The position numbers and the translations under genes were made by a program. The notes beneath the pieces were generated by a model. That model was given only the letters and a program-made list of their open reading frames with translations, did no database searches and was not told where the DNA came from. This document shows positions 13,628 to 27,100 of a stretch of 64,000 nt of DNA, one piece after another; the first letter of the stretch is position 1; the number at the start of each line of letters is the position of its first letter. Source of the DNA: Cruorifilaria tuberocauda (Eukaryota > Nematoda > Chromadorea > Rhabditida > Onchocercidae); contig JABVXU010000051.1 in the NCBI GenBank assembly GCA_013365365.1, forward strand, positions 1-64,000. The letters run 5' to 3'.

Positions 13628-16051
13628 ATGATATGTAAGTAGCCCAACTAGTTAAAAATTATGAAATTGTGACATATTAAAGTTACGAATAAATACAATT
13701 TTATTCATATATTTTTTTGAAATTTTGATGTCGTTATTCTTAACTGTACATGTCTTTCCTAGGTGAAGTATGAATGTTCAGAAAAGAAATGTTTTTCAAA
13801 CTTAATATAATGACTTATGACATAAAGTATTGAAAATTTTTTGAGATATAAATCTTTTCATGTTTTAAATTTGTTAAATAATCATGAAAATGAACCTTTT
13901 AACCAAATAAATTTTTGAGAATTTTTTTCGAAAATAGTTTGAGTTTGAGATTGAGATTTGAATAAAAACAATCGATAAGTTTGAGATGTAAAATAATGTG
14001 CGTACCATTTAGATTTGCTCACTTACCACTGTATTAAAAAGTTGTAAGATAAGAATACTGCCTCCTGCATCATTTCCAGTTTGTATCGCATCAGTTTGCC
14101 TTACAAAATTTTCTTCATTGGTCCCGACTTTTAGATTACAGTGTGAAAAAAAGTTCATGTATCTTTTAATTTCACATATTTTATTAGTGTTAGAGGATTT
14201 TTTGTAATTACTGCTAATACTAAAATTTTCATCGCGTGTTTAGAAAAAGCATGAAATCATAGATTAGTAAGGTTGCGGAGTGTTGAAAAATTTCAATTTG
14301 ATAACATAATTCGTGTAACATGTACAAAAAATCAAATTTAAAGTTTTGTTGCAACGCTGAATTATTGAGCGAAAGGATAGCTTTCAGATTTTGAGATAAA
14401 GTTATTTCAGCTTTATCAAAACTATTTGGATAACACGCGAAATAATACGCTGAAAATTGCAAATGACTGGAAATAATTTAGAATGAGATATAAATACCAA
14501 CAAAATTATTTTATTTGAAAATACCAAAAAGTAACTTTTAATTGGATTCATTCCTTGTTTTCGAAATTCACGCCAAAATGTTAGAGTTGCAAGCAGGAGA
14601 ATTTTTTTTTCATTTGGATGCTTTTTCCTATATTATATGTTTAATAATATATCTGTGGTATTGTCATGTTTTACTTTGCACCTTGGTAATTATATATCAT
14701 TTATTGACTAATATTTTAATAACGCGTGATATCAGGATGATATCACCCTATCCTTATTGGTTTCGTCACTGTAGGAATTGAATAAATAACAGTCAATTCC
14801 ATTTAACATTTAACTAACTTTTAACATTTAGCAAATATGAAATTTTCCCGACGACTTGTATAACTGTTGTGGTTTTGATGATTTTTCGGTTCTTATGATT
14901 CTTGCAATTTCTAAGATTGCAATATATCTTGTTTCATTTTTCACTTTGTGAAAATTTAATTTTAGAAACTCCAAATTATGCTTTAATAAGAAATGATATC
15001 AAAAATGAATATTATTTCTATTTTTGTTGCCAGTATTTAAATTTCCGAGGTTGATAATAATTTAATCATGTTTGTTGAATTCCTCTTGTTAGGAAAGGTA
15101 AATTTTTTACCGTCATTATTTTTGAAAAATCTAAAAGAAAGTAAGGAAATCTATAAATGCGCTCAATTTTGCTGTATTATTATTGTTTGCTACGATTGAC
15201 AACTATTTCATTGTGCATTTTTTCTTCCATAACCACATTAACTGATCAATCTTGAAAACTATTAAATCTTTAAATTCTCATAAGAAAGTATTATTTGCTT
15301 CTTTCCACCAATTAATTTATTGTTTGTTTATAAATATATAATTCCTTCAATAGTGACGTGTACATGCGATTGGAAGTTTTTCTTTGTATTGATTTTGTAC
15401 CCCATTGTGGAATATGTATAAATTAGAAATTTTTTTCTTTCTTGATGAACTATTATCGTGAAGATGAAGAGAATAAAAAAAATTTTTGATATTATCAAGT
15501 TGACGATTTCTTGATTTTTTCGTTTAAGTCGTATTTGAAAACTTATAATCATTTGTTTTATTGTAAAATAAAGGATAAAGAAATATGTTTAGATATGCTG
15601 GGAAAATTTGTAGTCGTTTCTGGAATAGAATATATTCATAAATTCTTCAGAGTGGTTTAGATTTTGCACAATTTTACTGAAGTATTTGAGTAACGCTGTT
15701 CATTTCAATATAAGGACGTGAGGCGATATATAATTTGGTTGTATATTTACAACTGAAGTTTTGTATGACGGACTTTTTAATATTGTTAACTAAATTTCGG
15801 TCCAAGTTCAGTGGCAGAAATGCATGTGCGGTCGTGATGGATGAAGTTAGTTGCTGGATCTCTATTTCCAGTTTTTTCGATCAGTGATCGCTGTAATTCC
15901 GTTAAGATTACTTTTGTAATTCGAATGTTTAGGTGTTTGTATAAGGCGACGCTTTTGTGTTAGACTTACGGTTTTCATTTGAAGTTAAGGGATTATATTC
16001 ATATTGAAAAAGTGTTTGAAAAGTTTCTTGAAATTCCAAAGACTATTTGAT
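13628..16051. other. Intergenic DIP2-TMEM39
   Basis: About 2.4 kb of AT-rich DNA. It holds the DIP2 3' UTR at the left and presumably the TMEM39 promoter and 5' UTR at the right. Short ORFs here (for example 14542-14781) are hydrophobic AT-rich translations with no splice support. There is a perfect 9-bp inverted repeat with a 3-nt loop at 14726-14746. No gene or RNA was recognised. Confidence 0.6.
13688..13693 (+). terminator. Poly(A) signal of DIP2
   Basis: AATAAA lies 61 nt after the DIP2 stop codon, a normal distance for a nematode 3' UTR. Confidence 0.6.
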
Positions 16052-19000
16052 ATGGTTGGTCGTTCTGCATTACGTAATCGACATCATGCCAATCGCTCTT
16101 GGACTTCTACTGTTCCATCAGCATCTGCTAATGTTGGACGATTCAATGATAGGAAAAGGTATGAATCACTTGTATTTGAATTAGAAATTAGATATATAAG
16201 ATTAGGTTAATTTACCAGAGAGTTTAAATAAGTTCAATTCAACAAAACGCAGCAAGGTTTGAATGCGTGTTATATTAATAAAGTTTTTGAAAGTTAGTAT
16301 AATATAGATTGATAAGGGATTTTGCTAGATTTTATCTTTTTTTGATAATGAAAGCAAAAAAATAAATCCCTAATGTTAAATAATCTGAGAGCACTCCGTA
16401 ATAATGCATGTTACGTTGAAAAGTTGATATTATATTTTTATTACGTATAGAAAGCATGACAATATGACAGTAGAATGACATTCCCTACATTGTATTAGAT
16501 TTTTTTTAATTGTAAAATTTTAATTGAAACTTCAAGTGTAGTTATTAAGCAAACGAAGTATAAAGTTGAATTTTAACAGTCTGTTTGCCTTAAAACTCCT
16601 TATAATCTTCGGTATCGTTCACGTTAGTTAACTGAGAGTAATGGTAAATTCCTGTCTATCTAAATATTCTGAAAAAAACAAATTGGAATTTACTTTGAGG
16701 AATATAGAATATGATAGAATAACTGCACAAATTCATCCAGTTTGGCCAGAAATGCCTCAAGGACAAGGTGAATTATTCTTCGAATGCACGCTATTTCTTT
16801 ATTCCGTATTAGCACTCTTTTTGCAGTATCTCAATTTATACAAGACATTGTGGTGGTTGCCAAAGTCATATTGGCATTATTCATTGGTAATTTGCCTTAA
16901 ATGTTTTATTATTCATTTAATTTATTCCTAAAGTCTATTTAACTCTTTGCTGATTGATATATATATATATTTTTTTTTTATTTATTTATGTAGACATTAT
17001 AGATAGCACACAGTTTCAAGAGTTATTCGATTAATCGTTTCTTATTTTTTGATTTCATTTATTCCAGAAATTTCATTTAATTAATCCATATTTGCTATCG
17101 TGTGTTGGCCTTTTACTTGGCGTACGAGTGACAAAGTGTTTTTGGAGAACGGTAAAAAGATTTGACTATTTCGTCCTTTGTTTTAACTAGTTCTTTTTAC
17201 CAGTTCTTTTAACTAGAAGGAAAATTAATTCCCATTTAAAAAATTTCGAAAACAGATTTAACGAAAGTCTTAATACAGATAACTGAACTAGCAGCAAATG
17301 CCAGGCAAGATGGTTCGAAAGCTCATTGCTTACTGTGGGATATCATAGAGTGGGCTGCCGTTAAAACGCCAATGTTTACGATGGTCGCAACATCATTTTT
17401 GTTCAGTTTTTCACGTGTTTATTTCGATTTTCCCTTTAAATCCTTGCTCTATTTTGGGCATCCGTAAGTTTGCCATTGAAATTAGAATATACTTTTTCAA
17501 AAAGTTTGGTCAGAAGAATCAACAATAAAGATAAGTAGGAAAAAAATAAATTTTTTTAGGAATGAGGAACTTAATTTTTATAAAAATATTATAGAAAGGA
17601 TATTTCATTTGCGGATATTTCTGAAGCCATTTTAAAGAGTTTACATGATATATTGAGGTGATTCTTTCTCTTTCAATTAGAACTTTGAATAACATTTTAC
17701 AATCCATGGAAAAATGGGTTCAAGAGTGGAATATATCCAGGTACCAGATAATTATGTTTTTGAACTTTAGTTGTTTTGCCTTCTCCTTGTTGTCAGCTAA
17801 TTTTATTTCAGTTTAATTGTTATCTGCATTAATTAATTTAAAAAAAAAGATCAATTTATAGGGTACTTTTCTTCTTATATTTATTCCACGATAGCATATC
17901 ATACAAAATACGCTATTATGCTACAAAGTTGTGGCTTATTCTTAATGGAAGATCATTGTCGGAAATATCGAAAGTCACCGCTGTGTATGGCAGTGTTATA
18001 CGGCCATCTATGCTTATTGACGCCGATAGTGTTGTGCATGTTTGTAGCACTAATCCATGTATGAATGTTTTTTCTTTCTTCTATATGAATTATTGAAGTT
18101 TAAGTTTTTTTTTCCTTTGGTAATAACTAAACGACTTATATGATTTGCAGTACAAATCCGTGAAGAAGTTTCGGTTTTAATGAGAGATTTTGGTTTGCGA
18201 ATCAAGCATTGCTTTTTTTCCGGTTTAACAACAGCATATCTGTCAATTTTTGTACCATGTGTATTTACACCTGTAAATCTTTATTTTTATTTCTCGTTTT
18301 TAAGTTATAAATACATGCTTATCTGATTTTTTTCAAAGATAGTTTACCACTGAATACATGTTTTTGAAAACAGATGATGATATGTGAAAGTATAAATCTC
18401 ATACTTAATGTATCTAAAAGTCCTACTTAAGAAATTTCATAATTCTGACCGGCAGTTTACTTTTTGCAACTTTATTCTTTCATTTCCAATAATTTCTGAA
18501 ATCTCTATTTGAAGTTTGAAGAAGAATATTCAACTAAAAAGATTTCAGCAGCGATCTCCATCAGGCTTACCACAACAGATTCATATTGATATTTTATGGG
18601 TTATGGAATTATTTTGTGTCGTATTTTTAACATCATTTTCACTTTATGCAACATATTTATTACCATTGCAATACTGCGATTTGATACATCGTTGTGCAGC
18701 ACATCTTGGAAAATGGGAACGATTGGATCGGTTAACGATAACTACAGTTAGTAGTAATAGTGGTAGTAGTAGTAATGATAACAGTATTAGTGGCATTATT
18801 GTTAACAACGACAATAGTAGCAGTGTTGCTGCTGGTGAGGGTGATAGTGGTTCGATACAAGCAATGAATTCTGCTGCAACGAATAATATGTTTGTAGAGT
18901 AAGTATTCATACCACTAGTTTTTCATTCTATTGAATAAACTCAAGAAAATTATCTTATAGCTTGATAGATAAGTTGATTAGAAAATTGATTTGAGAGTTG

Positions 19001-20197
19001 AATTGATGGAAGGTTTTGTTATCGGAACGTAATGAATAGAACAGTTTTTTAATTTCTAAAATTCTCTATTAATTTTAAGTAAAACTGTTTATTCCTTTTT
19101 AATTTATCTTATGATGATTTAATATATTCAGTCTTATTCTTTTTTAGTTTGGATAATTAATTCTTCAAGACTACTAATATCTGCAGGTGGTCCGAAAGTG
19201 ACGGCCTTTATGCACATGGTTCAATTGTTCGTCATCATGGACTGTTCTACAAAGCTATTGCTATTGCTGGTACGTTAGGAGTCGCTGCTAAACCCGGAGA
19301 TCCGGATCATTCGCGTTTTTATGTGAGTTTACTTCGTTGTTTAAAAAAGAAAAAAATAATTTCAAGTAAACATTAAAATAACTTCCTAGAAAAACCAACA
19401 TTGTTGTATTTTTAAGATATAATATCACAGGTGTACCCGGAAAACTTGTGTTGTAAAAATTGTTTGGCTTTTGGTTGTACTGAAATCACCCAATCATCCG
19501 TCAGTTTGTCTTCGGAAAAATATGGAATGCAATTTTCTACCACCAATTTATTAGCCGTTTAAATTGAAGTTAAGTTGTATCAAAATTATTCCTTCCTATA
19601 TTCAGCGGATTGGTGGTGATCCCGTTGCTTTGATCAGTATAATGGCAATTTTTCAAGTTATTCTAATTGCTATCCAATTTTGGATGTTGATATTGACGAC
19701 GGATTGGCAACATATTATCACGCTCGTGCTACTTATATTTGCTAATTATATGTTACTAGCAAAGGTTATTTTAAGATTAATTTTCTACCTACTTGGGTTC
19801 TTTTGTTCAGCTACGATAACAGTTCGGCATTAAATAGTATCATTTCATTACTGCTTACAGTTTTCGGTTACTCATATTTTTCCTAGGAATAACTAAATTT
19901 AGTGATAGGGACTTTTATTACTGCTAGAATATTCTGTTAATCCACTGACTTCGCTAAGATTGGAATAATTTTTGGTAAGCGAATACATGAAATGTTTTAT
20001 GTATTGCAATTTACTTAAGGTAAAGTATATTTCCCCGGTTTTCACATTCGCTACAACCTGATTGTAGAATTGCTTTGGATTTCACTTATTTAATTAGAGA
20101 TTTTTAGACATTTAAAGATCGTGTGATTATTGGAAGGATTTATAAACCTTCTCCTGAGGACCTGCTATTAATTAATCAAATACAACAGTATGAATAA
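16052..20197 (+). CDS. tmem-39: TMEM39 family multi-pass ER membrane protein
   Basis: Exons: 16052-16158, 16700-16886, 17068-17151, 17279-17463, then one of two alternatives (17595-17657 or 17681-17740), 17895-18058, 18151-18272, 18549-18898, 19187-19322, 19606-19764, 20108-20197. Family landmarks: a membrane segment ending LQYLNLYKTLWWLP, the LPLQYCDLIHRCAAHLGKW block in the large exon, WSESDGLYAHGSIVRH, and the C-terminal LLAKTFKDRVIIGRIY. Several long hydrophobic segments fit a polytopic protein. In animals TMEM39 acts at the ER in secretory cargo export (collagen in C. elegans) and in autophagy control. The start is the first ATG in frame with the family-like sequence. A Ser/Asn-rich insert (18750-18825) separates two conserved blocks and has no counterpart I recall in vertebrates. 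The middle of the protein is uncertain because of the paired exons. Confidence 0.92.
17595..17740 (+). other. tmem-39: Two phase-equivalent TMEM39 exons 23 nt apart
   Basis: Segment 17595-17657 (63 nt) and segment 17681-17740 (60 nt) each have a plausible acceptor and donor. Each joins in frame to the exon ending at 17463 and to the exon starting at 17895. The 23 nt between them, if unspliced, gives an in-frame stop (AGG TGA) and is too short to be removed as an intron. At most one can therefore be used per transcript, unless the assembly lost bases here. Confidence 0.55.
18750..18825 (+). repeat. AGT/AAT-rich coding repeat (Ser/Asn tract) in TMEM39
   Basis: The codons are mostly AGT, AAT and GGT, giving a disordered Ser/Asn/Gly tract in exon 18549-18898. 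The same stretch yields a Leu-rich antisense ORF that I regard as a shadow. Confidence 0.8.
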
Positions 20198-20198
20198 A
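20193..20198 (+). terminator. Possible poly(A) signal overlapping the TMEM39 stop codon
   Basis: AATAAA spans the TAA stop (20195-20197). If used, the 3' UTR would be only about 10-20 nt long. Another AATAAA near 20570 may be the real signal. Confidence 0.35.
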
Positions 20199-21129
20199 GA
20201 ATAATATGTGTAGTGGTTTGCTTCGAATATTATTTATAAGTATTAATAATGTTAGTGTAATGGAATTAAAATATTGAAAATTTGTCTTTCTTGTACATTT
20301 ATAATCTGTGATGATAACGTGTGATAGTTTTTAGGCTTAAATATTTTTAATTTATGCAGATATGCTTGTATCTTTGTAACGTTAATAATTCCAGTACATC
20401 TAATTTTCAGAATCAAAAAAAAGCGATTTGATTATGGACGTCTTTCAGAAATTTTTATTACATATTTGCTTAGCAAATCTAGATTGTCAATTTCATTATG
20501 GAATATCTAAGCAGTATTTTTGTTTTATGAAACAATGAATAAATTATTCGTATTTGCAATGTGTTTCCAATAAAATTTATAAATTTGAAATATTTTCCAT
20601 ATTTTTCTACTATTTGAGTTATTCCACATGATAGTTTATCAACAAATTTGTATTTTGGAGTAATAGAAAAATTCTAGCAATAAGATGTAGATGTCAAGTT
20701 TGCAATGAAAATATTTGCAAAATGTTTTAGAACAACGTCTGCGAACTCAATTTATTATCACGTTTGTTGTTTACTATTTATGAGGTTGGAAAGGGTGACA
20801 GGGTAGTGAAGTATCGCTGAACTTCATTTGTATATCATGGCTGCCTCTCTGTATAATGCAAAAGTAGCAATAAGATTTCTTTCAGTAGCGACCGAAGATT
20901 GAAAATAGGTTATCAAGTTAGCTAAATAAATAGTTTTATATTTGGTGCAAGACGAATAAAGTTCAAAGTGAAGTGTACCATTACGCGCGTGGAATAGTGA
21001 GAATTTTGATAAGATTTTAGTGATGGTTTCATGCGAGGTAGATTGAGGCAATTGTTCCCTGCGTAGATTTTCTTTTGTGAAAAAAGAGGATGAAGAAATG
21101 AAGAGTTTATATTTTCAGATTTCTAAATC
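20198..21129. other. Intergenic TMEM39-POT1
   Basis: About 0.9 kb holding the TMEM39 3' UTR and the POT1 leader. No gene was seen. The only clear signal is the spliced-leader-type acceptor just before the POT1 start. Confidence 0.6.
21112..21118 (+). promoter_or_regulatory. Probable trans-splice (spliced-leader) acceptor of POT1
   Basis: TTTTCAG ends 11 nt before the POT1 ATG at 21130 with no upstream coding exon to join. That is typical of nematode spliced-leader addition sites. An ordinary non-coding first exon upstream is the alternative. Confidence 0.55.
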
Positions 21130-24100
21130 ATGAAAGAATATCAATATATTAAGCTGGCAGAACTGGATCAATTATCACATGGAGCTGATGAAAATTCCAA
21201 GGTAAATTTATGATTATAAATTTTTAGCGGTATTTAAAAACAAGAAAGATGACAAACAGTAGAAAATTTGCGGTAATTTCCTTGTGATTTTGTTATCATT
21301 CGAAAGCGAATGCATGGATCTTCATGTTTTGTGAAATTTTTTAAAACGAATGTATTTTGTATTCAAAACAAGCAGGAACCGTTCGTTATGCAATGGTTCA
21401 ATAATCCGTCCTGAATTTATGTCATAATTAGTCGCGTTAAAACTATAGCAAGTGGAGTAGAATTGTATGTAAAGTTTTTATTAATTAAAATATAATTTTA
21501 TTATGAAACACGATTTCATATGTCTTGTATTTGATGACAGAATCGTCATTTAAATGTCATATGAATTACGCTCGAACTTAGATTATGTATCGAACAGTAT
21601 AACTGGTTATTACAGGTTAACATATATGCATTTGTAGCCGATTTAATGATACGTTCACGACCAACAGACGTTTCAGAAGAGAGTAAGAATATTTATTTTT
21701 TCGCTGTTTACTTTGAAATATATAAACAATATAGTAATTTAGTTTTGATTAGTACTCGTATTTATGGTAATTCTGTTTTGGAAATAATTAAGAAATTGTT
21801 TCTTCAGCCTATGTTATCACGCAGTTGGAATTACGTGACGGTAGCTCGGATATCGATACAACGTGTATTATTTATAGTGACTCGCTGGAAAGTTTCGCGG
21901 ATCAAATACAAACCGGTCAAATCATTCGAATGCATCGCGCAAAAGTACTTTTTTTCATATAATTTACTTATTTTTTCAATTATTTTTTGGCATCCTGTGA
22001 CCTGATACTGTTTTTATTTAGTCTTCATTTTCAGCACTTATTTTTCTATTATTCATTTATCATTTTATCTTATCATTTTGTGAAGAAGAAATGTTTAATA
22101 AAAATTTTTGGAGGAAATAGTTCGATAACCAGTCCATCGTCCAGTACTTTTGGGGAAAATAGATACATTATGCTATTATTGTAGAGATATTGTTAGTGCG
22201 AACACATCTATCTAATAATGAATGAATGGGTGTTAATGATATTTTTCATATAAGCTAACTTAGGATTTTGGCACTCCTTCATTTATAGATCCTTATTATC
22301 TCTAAATTCTTTTATTCAGATCAAAAAAATGGCAGATGGAAAACTGTTCATATATGGGAAGCTCAAAACAGCCGGTTTTGCTGTTCTTCTCTTCAGCGGT
22401 CAACCTGGCGACAGTTTTACTCCATTATATCAGTCATCAGCAAAATTTACTTTAGTCTCAGATTACAAGGAGAGGGTTGGTTTCATAATTTTTCACTGTT
22501 GTAAAGTCTTCTTCGAAGTGATATTTGAAGCAAGGATACGAATTAGGATAAAATTTTGAACATATTTAAGATTTACCAATCAAATCATATTTACATTTCA
22601 AAGTACTGTAGAAAGGTGAGAAAATTTAAATGCTTTTGTTTCAGATAAATTCATTGCGTATGCTATTCGTGAGAGATGAGGCAGTGCGATTAGAAGATCC
22701 AATTACAACTTCGAATAATCCTAGAATTCTCGATAATCAGCTTGTTTCTTTGGCATCGGTACCATCGGTATCACCGGTAAACCGAGAAATGCCATATGTC
22801 AACGAAGAGGGAATAAATCAAATAATTAAAAATGCAGATGTTCATCGCTTAAATGAATTTGTTCTCGGTGGTTACAGTAATATTATTGTGCAAGTAATTT
22901 TTATTGATGGTTTTAATGATTGAAAACAGCATTTATATTTGGTTCATTTGTTTTTATTTAAATTTCTGAAGAAAAAAGATAAGGAAAAAGTAAAAATATT
23001 GGACTGCTCTTTCGCATTTCTTTTCTTCTTAGAATTATAACATCATAGCATTTTGATGTAATTATTTGGTTTTTAACGATAAATATATTTTAGACTATAG
23101 CTCTATTCGTTGGTGATCGAAATAATGTGATATTGCGTTGTTGGGATACCACTTCACCACCGAGGTATTTCGTAGATAACTGTTGTATGAAGATGTGAAT
23201 ACTAGGGTATTAATCTTTTACTGTGAAAACCCTTAAAATATTTTAGTTGTTGAAGTTATTTACTTATAATGTATTTTGTGAAAATATCAAGTTAAAATTT
23301 TCTCACTTCAATTTCCTTGCTTATTTATATTGCTGAAGTGGTTATTATAGTCATAATGATTGAAGGAAAATATTTGTTCTTAATACTGATTCAATTCACG
23401 AAGTGATATGTCGAGATGAGGAATTGAAAATGGCAACCGAAAACTATTGGTGCGATATTGTGCTTTACGAAGAGCATGCTAATTTTGCTCGAAATAATGT
23501 AAAGGTATCAAATTAAAATGCTTATCTATGTTAAATTTTAACGAATAAATATAAATAAATGAAAGAATTTTCATTTTAAGTTTTTGACTGATATATTTTT
23601 GATTAAAAACATTCGTAAGTTTGTGTGATAGAATTTTTTTAACTAAACTTTGCTGACAGTTTTCATCTAATTTTTTATGAAAATTGAAATCTGGCAAATA
23701 ATTTTTTTATTGTTTGATATGAAATGATTGAAATCAAAATTTCATAGTGTGGAGATATTTTGCTACTTACTAACGCGCATTTATATCATTCGAAGAATGG
23801 TGTTACCCTAACAATGCATGGTGGTGGACAACGTTATAGCAGGTCGATTATTATTCTTGATGATAACAACAAATTGAAACTTGATCTTTTACGGTTAGTT
23901 AGTTGTTTATTTTTAAATCTAGACATTATGAGTGTAATATGTTGAAACCTTTTCAGCGTTTCAATATTTCTGGTTATGAAATTAGAATTGTTATGTTCTA
24001 ACCAATAATTGATTTATGGAGGATTTTTTTCTTTCAAGCAATATTCAAAATAATTTTTCTATTGAAGGTGCTAATTTTATTTTTCCATTAACGATCTGTG

Positions 24101-27100
24101 CGGCAAACATTTTTGAAAGAATCTAATAAGTTGTTCTTTTATAGAAAAAGAAAATTTTTCGAATTTTTAATTTTTAGCGATATTGATGGATTCATTGCTA
24201 ACAAAGATTCGCTTCATTCTAACATGCAAACCGATAATGCAGATAGAAGAAATATCGATGATGTAGAACATCATACATATATGGACGTACAGTTGCTTTT
24301 TCTTTATATCAGATTTATTTTAATACTTTATTTTTGTATTCTTTAATGATTAGATCATTTTTCAATTAATTTCTGCAGTTAAACAGTTATTAAGAGTTAG
24401 CTTTCAATTTCGTTACTTGAAACGTTATTCCATTGATGGAATATTGAAAACTATCCGATTTTAGGTTCCTTCTTTTCTTCTTGATGTTAACTTTTTATTA
24501 CCGTCTAGGGAAATACTAGGCAAATCAAAGAATCAATGGATAATAACAGTAATGAATAATTTAATCGACGTAGTGGAATGAATTTACTGTGATATTCACA
24601 ATCGAATAAGTGATCCGTTTGTAGGGAAAGGAGAGTGAGAATTAAAACTCACACGATTTTCTCAAAAATTCTAAATCTAATTTTTATTTGAAATGATTGA
24701 CGAAAGTAAAGAAAATTTTTTTAATTTTATTTTTATTATTATTTTTCATTATTTTCATCATCATTCGTATTCTTTTTGTTATTATTATTATTAGTTGTTT
24801 TACATCTAATCATCTGAAATGATTTTTAGCAAAATATTTAGACGCAATTATTTGACGAAACAGATGATTTGGTGAATCGAGAAATAGAAATGTGGAAATG
24901 TTGGGCTGGAGAACGGATGAGACAAATGCACTCCGTACAACTTGCATGGATTTATGCGTATATCTGGAAAAAAAAGCAGCAACCAAATGCGCAGCTTCAG
25001 CGATCGTTCAATTTAGCAAGAATGGCGGTGCAGTTCATTGTTCGACAAGTACTTGAAGATCTCTTTGTGGATAATAAGGGCAAGTTATTTCCTGCTTTTA
25101 GTGACAGCTAAAAATTTTTACTAGTAGTGCTTCATCATATCGAAAAATGCGATTCAGGATTCAACTGAATAACGTGATCTATATCCATATCCACTGTTTG
25201 AAGCAATTAAACTTCTTACCGCATAAAATTTTACTAATCATGAATTTAAGCACTTATAATAATATAATTTATAATGAAAATATAATGATGAAATTTGTGA
25301 TTAGACGTCGTAGTAAAAAATGGTGAAAATCTGTGAGATGGGCAAGTAAGTGACTAATCAAAAATATATTTTCTCCGTTTTAAATTTAATTAATTTTGAG
25401 TAACAGAAGTATGGAGAACTACTGGGTCTTTCGTTTGTGATGCATTTAATTTTTAGATTTCGCCATCAATAATTCTTGGAAAGTAAATTGGGTTATTGAG
25501 CACCAATAATTCAATTTAATTTATCACTTGATTCAATTTTTGGTAATTTTAAACTGTTCAAAATCATAGGTTGTTGTCATACAGTTGAATTGAAGAAATA
25601 TATAATTTTCGGGAAATTAGCATCAAATTATTAATCGAAATTTTTTAAAGGTCTATTTGTAAATCTAGCGAAATTGTCACGTCGACAGCGAAATATCTTA
25701 TTTATGAAATTTTTATTGATGTATATGGAAGGAGCATATGGCGATGGAATAACTTTAAAGCAAATAAATGTAAGTAATTTCGCGTTAAAACTTCATGTTG
25801 AAATTGTAAACATTTTCAATTATTGCTTTTTTAATACTTGGAGCTACTCTACAGTTTAAATTATATGAATAGTATGAGAAATTCGTTCATTATCTGTTGG
25901 TTCATTTTATTCTTTCGCACTTTTATCCATACTAGGTATTAAAGCGCCAGTCTATCTAATTGTTTAACATCTTTTTTCATTTTCTAATAATGACATTTCT
26001 TTCATGTACTCTACGCATAGGAATCAATATTCTTCAACTTTTGTTTATTTTATTCTACTTTTGAAACATTTGAGGATAGTAAGCAGTCAGATGACAGGTG
26101 TAAATTTATGAAAGCTTCCGAAATAAAAAAAAATGAGAGCTCAAAAAATAATGCTGGGTGGAGTCTGTTATGCAGTTTGTTGCCTGGAACAGTTCTAAAA
26201 TCATCTGGGTTTGATTTATTTATTTTTTCTTTTAATATCATTAAAAAGTATTTGTAGTATGCCTTTTTTTACTTTGCAATTAATCAATTTGATGCGTCAA
26301 TTTAACGGAACTTTGTGTATTTGCGAGAGTACCACTATACCCATTGCATTAAATATAATCTGATTTATCAATCTAATGATACGAAGAGATACGAAGATAT
26401 TTTTCTGTATTTTTTCCGGAATAATAATTGATGTGCTTATAGCTTTTATTTTCATTCATTTTGCTGTCTTCGATTTATAATATTTTCTCTGAAGCTACGA
26501 ATATTAATTCATCATTCTGCTCATTTTGACGATACCTGACTTAATGCACTCAAGAGGAGCTAAGAATTACATGATTTTATTGGCTTTAATAATATAAAAA
26601 AGCATTTAATTGTCTTTGTTATTTTTTAACTAATGTTATTATCACCATTATCCAGTATTTTAGTTGGAAAGTTAACTTTTCATACAATGCAAGAACAAAG
26701 ATATTTTTTGCATTAATCTGCAATAGATGCGGTCTGTGGTGCACCACTTCGGCTAGGAACTTCGATCTAACACCATTGTGTCCCGTTTGCTTCAAACGTA
26801 CGTTTCCTTTATCGATTTTATCGTCAATTTTTGATATTATCTAAAATTTTCAAACGCATTATTGCTGTAATTTGAAGAATTTACTTTTTTAAGACTTTAT
26901 CTCAATTCTTTTCATGTATTCTCTTATTTAGGCGACTTACTGCTAGATGAATAAAGCATATATCCTTGGTTTTAAACGTAATTTCAGGCGAAATTATCCA
27001 CTCCCGCTTGTTTCTGCAATGCTATTTCCTTTTCAACGGCAAACCAGATGAAACGGTATGAATTTAAATTTAAAATCAAGAGAAAGATCCAAAAATAACT

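Noticed and set aside
14726..14746. Perfect 9-bp inverted repeat with 3-nt loop
   Set aside because: Too short and isolated to call functional; expected occasionally in this much AT-rich DNA.
18644..18910. Antisense 88-codon ORF, Leu/Ser-rich
   Set aside because: It is the reverse reading of the AGT/AAT repeat in the TMEM39 exon.
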